A stretch of 64,000 nt of DNA, from positions 62,001-126,000 of the forward strand of contig VXMH01000028.1 of NCBI GenBank assembly GCA_009841235.1. Direction: 5' to 3'. Source of the stretch: Caldilineaceae bacterium SB0661_bin_32. GTDB taxonomy: Bacteria > Chloroflexota > Anaerolineae > Caldilineales > Caldilineaceae. The position numbers and the translations under genes are program-made. Under the pieces are notes generated by a model. That model did not search any database. It saw only the letters and a list, made by a program, of their open reading frames with translations, and was not told where the DNA came from. Shown here piece by piece: positions 60,843 through 64,000 of this stretch (within the stretch, counting starts at the first letter, position 1; each line of letters opens with the position of its first letter).

Positions 60843-61790
60843 CTATTCCGGCATCGTCCTCAATATCAGCGGCTCAAGGAATTGCACGCTCTTGATGATG
60901 CCTTCGGATGCGCTCATCACCGGGTCTTCGTGTTCGATGCTCAGCGCTCCGTCGTAGCCGGCCACACGCAGCGCGCTGACGAAGTCGCGCCACCATGCCT
61001 CCCCATGGCCGTAACCGAGCGTGCGGTAGGCCCACGAGCGCTCGGCAACCAGGTCCATCGGCCGCATATCGAGGCCGCCGTTGAGAGCCATTTCAGAAGG
61101 GTTGATGCGCGTGTCCTTGGCGTGGACGTGGAAAATGAACCCCTCTCCCAGCGCGGGGATGACGATGAGCGGATCCATGCCCTGGTAGAAGAAGTGGCTG
61201 GGATCGAGGTTAACGCCCACGCCCGGCCCGGCGATCGCACGCAGGCGCAGCATGGTGCGGGTATTGTACGCGGACTGGCCGGGGTGTAGCTCGATCGCCA
61301 CCCTGACGCCGCGATCGGCAGCGAACCGGCCGGCCTTTTCCCAGAAAGGGGTGATGACTTCATCCCACTGCCAGCGCTCCAGGTCGGCGTATTCCGGCTG
61401 TTGCGGGTGGGTGGGCCAGTTTGGGTAGGGCGTCCCACTCGGGTCGCCGGGGCAGCCGCTCATCGTCACGACGGTATCCAGGCCGAGTCTATGAGCGAGC
61501 TCTACTGTTTTAAAGAAGATATCCTGCGATGCCGGGCCGCGCGCGGGGTGGGGATCGAGCAGGTTGCCATTGCAGTTGAGCGCGCTCAGCACCAGGCCGC
61601 GACTTTCTATGGCGGACTGAAAGGCTGTGCGCGCCCCCTCGCTTTCCAGAAGTTCATCCAGGTTGCAATGCAATGCCGGCGAGAAATTGCCCGTTCCGAT
61701 CTCCACAGCTTCGATCCCGTGCTCGACAACCCAATCAAGCGCCTCGGTGAAGGAAGTTGGCAGGCTATCTGTGAATAGTCCGATTTTCAA
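60843..61790 (-). CDS. Sugar phosphate isomerase/epimerase (xylose isomerase-like TIM barrel)
   Basis: A 315-residue TIM-barrel protein of the AP endonuclease 2/xylose isomerase-like group. The N terminus is MKIGLFTDSLPTSFTEALDW. Metal ligands are likely in VAIELHPGQ, GVGVNLDPSHFFYQG, FIFHVHAKDTRI and LSIEHEDP, the four strand ends that carry Glu, Asp/His, His and Glu in this family. It probably isomerises or epimerises a free or phosphorylated sugar. It has no operon partner on its strand except the cache lipoproteins upstream, 61 bases away. Confidence 0.88.
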   Translation of the reverse strand: MKIGLFTDSLPTSFTEALDWVVEHGIEAVEIGTGNFSPALHCNLDELLESEGARTAFQSAIESRGLVLSALNCNGNLLDPHPARGPASQDIFFKTVELAHRLGLDTVVTMSGCPGDPSGTPYPNWPTHPQQPEYADLERWQWDEVITPFWEKAGRFAADRGVRVAIELHPGQSAYNTRTMLRLRAIAGPGVGVNLDPSHFFYQGMDPLIVIPALGEGFIFHVHAKDTRINPSEMALNGGLDMRPMDLVAERSWAYRTLGYGHGEAWWRDFVSALRVAGYDGALSIEHEDPVMSASEGIIKSVQFLEPLILRTMPE

Positions 61791-61850
61791 GACATCCTCC
61801 TGTCTGTTGGACCCAGGGCGCGCATCCCACTCCGCGTCCCCCCAGTCAAC

Positions 61851-62315
61851 TCACTCCTTTTCGTACCAGCCTGACCCGAAGTACAGCCCGTCATGGCGCA
61901 CCACCCACGTGTGCTTGCGCGTCACCTCGCCGGTATCCGGCTGGTCGTGGACATAGCTGACCCATTTGCCCACTTGGGTAGCGCTCAAAATGTCGTCACC
62001 GTAGAAGTAGCCGCTGGCATCTATCCGCAGCGCAGGGTCCCGCCCTATACTTTCGGGTCTGTAGTGAGCGATGGTGTACCCGTCTTCGCCGATAATGAAG
62101 ACATACCACTGCCCGTCCACGTTCTGGGCTGAACTGTAGTGGTCGATGGCTGCCTGGCGGCCTTCCTGGTTGTAGAGGCGGACGGCATCCTGCACGAGCG
62201 ACCGGGTGTAGGCTGCCGGTTCATTCCTGGTTGGGATGGCAACGCAACCGGCGACGAGGAGCGCAAGCGTAAAGACAGAAGATAGGGCAGCAGAACGATA
62301 CACGTAAGTCTCCAT
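61851..62315 (-). CDS. Cache-domain lipoprotein, copy 1
   Basis: A 154-residue exported protein. The signal ends at a lipobox LVAGC, so it should be lipid-anchored. The rest is a single small Cache domain (VQDAVRLYNQEGRQAAIDHY ... GQWYVFIIGEDGYTIAHYRPE and GKWVSYVHDQPDTGE). Such domains sense small molecules outside the cell, usually as parts of larger receptors; here it stands alone. It is a tandem duplicate of the next gene and the two are very similar along the whole length. Confidence 0.8.
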   Translation of the reverse strand: METYVYRSAALSSVFTLALLVAGCVAIPTRNEPAAYTRSLVQDAVRLYNQEGRQAAIDHYSSAQNVDGQWYVFIIGEDGYTIAHYRPESIGRDPALRIDASGYFYGDDILSATQVGKWVSYVHDQPDTGEVTRKHTWVVRHDGLYFGSGWYEKE

Positions 62316-62367
62316 TTTGAATGTCTTGGATTATCTACAATTGTGTACTTCCATTTGCGCGGCCAGA

Positions 62368-62832
62368 TCAGTTCTCTTCGTACCAGCCCGACCCGAAGAA
62401 CAGCCCGTCATGGCGTACGATCCACGCGTTCTTGCGCGTCTCCTCGCCGGTATCCGGGTTGTTGAAGACGTAGCTGACCCATTTGCCTGCCTCGGTAGCG
62501 CTCAGAATGTCGTCGCCATAGAAATAGCCGGTAACGTCGACGCGCAGCGCCGGGTCCCGCCCGATCATTTCGGGGTTGTGGTGCGCGACCGTGTATCCAT
62601 CTCCGCCGATTATGAAGACGTACCACTGCCCGTCTATGTTTTCGGGGGAACTGTAGTGGTCGATGGCTGCCTGGGGGCCTTCCTGGGTGTAAAGGCGGAC
62701 GGCATCCTGCACGAGCGCCTGGGTGTAGGCCGCCGGTTCGTTCTTGGTGGGGATGGCAACGCAACCGGCCATGAGGAACGCGAGTACGAGAACGGCAGAT
62801 AGTGAGGCGGAACGTAACATGCTTGTCTCCAT
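62368..62832 (-). CDS. Cache-domain lipoprotein, copy 2
   Basis: A 154-residue paralogue of the preceding protein with the same length and layout: lipobox LMAGC, the Cache segments QWYVFIIGGDGYTVAHHNPE and GKWVSYVFNNPDTGEE, and the end FFGSGWYEEN. The duplication is recent enough that the genes align without gaps. The 52-base gap between them has no hairpin. Confidence 0.8.
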   Translation of the reverse strand: METSMLRSASLSAVLVLAFLMAGCVAIPTKNEPAAYTQALVQDAVRLYTQEGPQAAIDHYSSPENIDGQWYVFIIGGDGYTVAHHNPEMIGRDPALRVDVTGYFYGDDILSATEAGKWVSYVFNNPDTGEETRKNAWIVRHDGLFFGSGWYEEN

Positions 62833-63032
62833 TTTGATTAAGCCAGTTTAAGTTATCCACTTCAGTTTACTTTCATGCCTCTATTTGAACCAACATTGGC
62901 CTTCCCCCGATACGTGGGTATAATCTTTCTGTCCATCTGTTGAAACGCGCCCATCGGTAACATCTGAACCCTTCCCCACAGCGTTTGTTCGATGCGCCCC
63001 CTGCGCGAAACGGGGCCCGAAAAGGCAATCCA

Positions 63033-64000
63033 ATGACAGCCATGCGCATCGGCATCGGCTCGATCTTCCAGGAGAGCAACCAGTTCGCGGGCACACAGAC
63101 CGACCTGGCCCTGTTTCGCAACTCCTATGTCCACGAGGGCGATGCCCTGCTCCAACTGGCGGGCACCGACTGCGAAGTTGCCGGCATCCTCGCCGTCTGT
63201 GAAGAGGAGGGCGCGCAGCCGCTCCCGCTGCTGGCGGCGCGCAGCGTCTCGGGCGGCGTCCTGACCGATGCCTGCTACACCGAGCTGAAGGAAACGCTGC
63301 TGGCGCGGCTGCGCGCCGCGCTCCCGCTTGACGGCGTCATCCTCGCCATGCACGGCTCCATGGTCACGGCCTCGCAAGCGGACCCGGAGGGCGACATTCT
63401 CGACGCCGTGCGCCAGATCCTGGGGCCGGACCTACCAGTCGTCATGACGCTCGACCTGCACGCGCACGTCACCCCGCGCATGGTCAAGCAGGCCACGGCC
63501 CTGGTGTCGTTCACCCATTATCCCCACGACGACACCTATTCCACCGGCGAACGCGGCGCCAGCCTGCTGTTGCGGACAGTGCGGCGCGAAGTCAGACCGG
63601 TGACGGCCCTGGCCAAGGTCCCGATTATCTGCGGCGCCTGCAACGGCCAGACCTCCGGCGACGGGCCCATGGCCCACCTGACCCGGCGCGCGCGGCGCCT
63701 GGAAAAGGAGCCGGGCATCCTCTCCGTATCCTGCTTTCAGGTCCATCCCTACAACGATCTGCCCGGCATGGGCTGCGGCGGCGTCGTGGTGACCGACAAT
63801 GACCCCGCGCTGGCGGCGCAGGAGGCGCACGCGCTGGCCGCGGCGTTCTGGGCGCGGCGCCGGGCCTTCGAGGTAGAACATCTGCCGGTCGCGGAGGCGG
63901 TTGACCGCGGCCGTCGCGTGGAAGGAGGCCCCGTGCTGCTGGTGGACACCGCCGACTGTGCGGGCGGCGGCGCGCCCGGCGACAGCGTCGCCCTGCTGAG
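63033..64000 (+). CDS. M81 family metallopeptidase (MlrC-like), cut by the window end
   Basis: An N-terminal part of at least 322 residues. It starts MTAMRIGIGSIFQESNQFAG, has LDGVILAMHGSMV, the metal-site region MTLDLHAHVTPRM and THYPHDDTY, and later FQVHPYNDLPGMGC and VDTADCAGGGAPGDS. These are the conserved segments of the microcystinase C (MlrC) family, about 490 residues long when complete. Members cleave small peptide-like substrates, but the natural substrate is unknown here. The frame has no stop before base 64000. Confidence 0.88.
   Translation, partial: MTAMRIGIGSIFQESNQFAGTQTDLALFRNSYVHEGDALLQLAGTDCEVAGILAVCEEEGAQPLPLLAARSVSGGVLTDACYTELKETLLARLRAALPLDGVILAMHGSMVTASQADPEGDILDAVRQILGPDLPVVMTLDLHAHVTPRMVKQATALVSFTHYPHDDTYSTGERGASLLLRTVRREVRPVTALAKVPIICGACNGQTSGDGPMAHLTRRARRLEKEPGILSVSCFQVHPYNDLPGMGCGGVVVTDNDPALAAQEAHALAAAFWARRRAFEVEHLPVAEAVDRGRRVEGGPVLLVDTADCAGGGAPGDSVALL

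Overview
The window looks like a chromosomal segment of a high-GC, free-living heterotroph, most likely a Chloroflexota member of the Anaerolineae/Caldilineae type. This is an inference. It rests on many carbohydrate-type ABC transporters and Gfo/Idh/MocA oxidoreductases, twin-arginine sugar-binding lipoproteins, and a three-gene set (MSMEG_4193-like phosphomutase, DUF3090, SCO1664-like) that is known mainly from Actinobacteria and Chloroflexi. No rRNA or other decisive marker gene is present.

Layout. (1) 0.2-14.8 kb: sugar catabolism and uptake. A minus-strand operon (epimerase, DapA-like lyase/aldolase, Gfo/Idh) diverges from two binding-protein/permease/permease sugar ABC operons. They are separated by a small diacylglycerol kinase gene, and the second operon continues into two tandemly duplicated Gfo/Idh genes and an Asp-box sialidase-like protein. 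(2) 14.8-31.6 kb: housekeeping. It holds three tRNAs (Met, initiator Met, Leu-CAG), a FtsB/DivIC-like gene, a membrane-anchored peptide-binding protein, secG, tatA, the phosphomutase/DUF3090/SCO1664 trio, a sugar-nucleotidyltransferase/phosphomutase fusion, a SpoIID-like protein, tsaE, two CBS-domain proteins, a YqeC-MocA fusion, an SMC-like ATPase and a truncated xanthine-dehydrogenase FAD subunit. (3) 32.0-41.7 kb: a peptide-type (family 5) ABC system with two permeases and two ATPases, co-transcribed with two Gfo/Idh proteins and an amidohydrolase. (4) 42.2-60.6 kb: an accessory defence island. (5) 60.8-64.0 kb: sugar-phosphate isomerase, duplicated cache lipoproteins and the start of an M81 metallopeptidase.

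The defence island is the most interesting part. Its left half reads as a complete type III CBASS: a CD-NTase, a HORMA protein, a TRIP13/Pch2-like AAA+ ATPase and a nuclease-SAVED (Cap4-like) effector in one tight operon. It is transcribed divergently from a HTH repressor and an ImmA-like HExxH peptidase, the CapH/CapP arrangement. A near-consensus promoter in the divergent gap is overlapped by an inverted repeat that could be the CapH operator. A decayed tyrosine recombinase and an orphan two-helix membrane protein follow. The right half is a second three-gene module of a large SNF2 helicase with a DUF3883-like tail, a DUF1156 zinc-ribbon adenine methyltransferase and a DUF499 ATPase, with ATGA/GTGA overlaps between the genes. 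It is bracketed by about 48 bp of imperfect direct repeat, and the right copy lies in an IS3-like transposase remnant.

The other notable signal is a set of short repeats inserted in frame into protein genes. A 36-bp palindromic element occurs once between genes and once, inverted, inside the sugar-nucleotidyltransferase gene. Purine-rich inserts occur in the SCO1664-like and YqeC-MocA genes. They resemble in principle the in-frame palindromic elements described in Rickettsia. Strong hairpins also follow all three complete ABC binding-protein genes.
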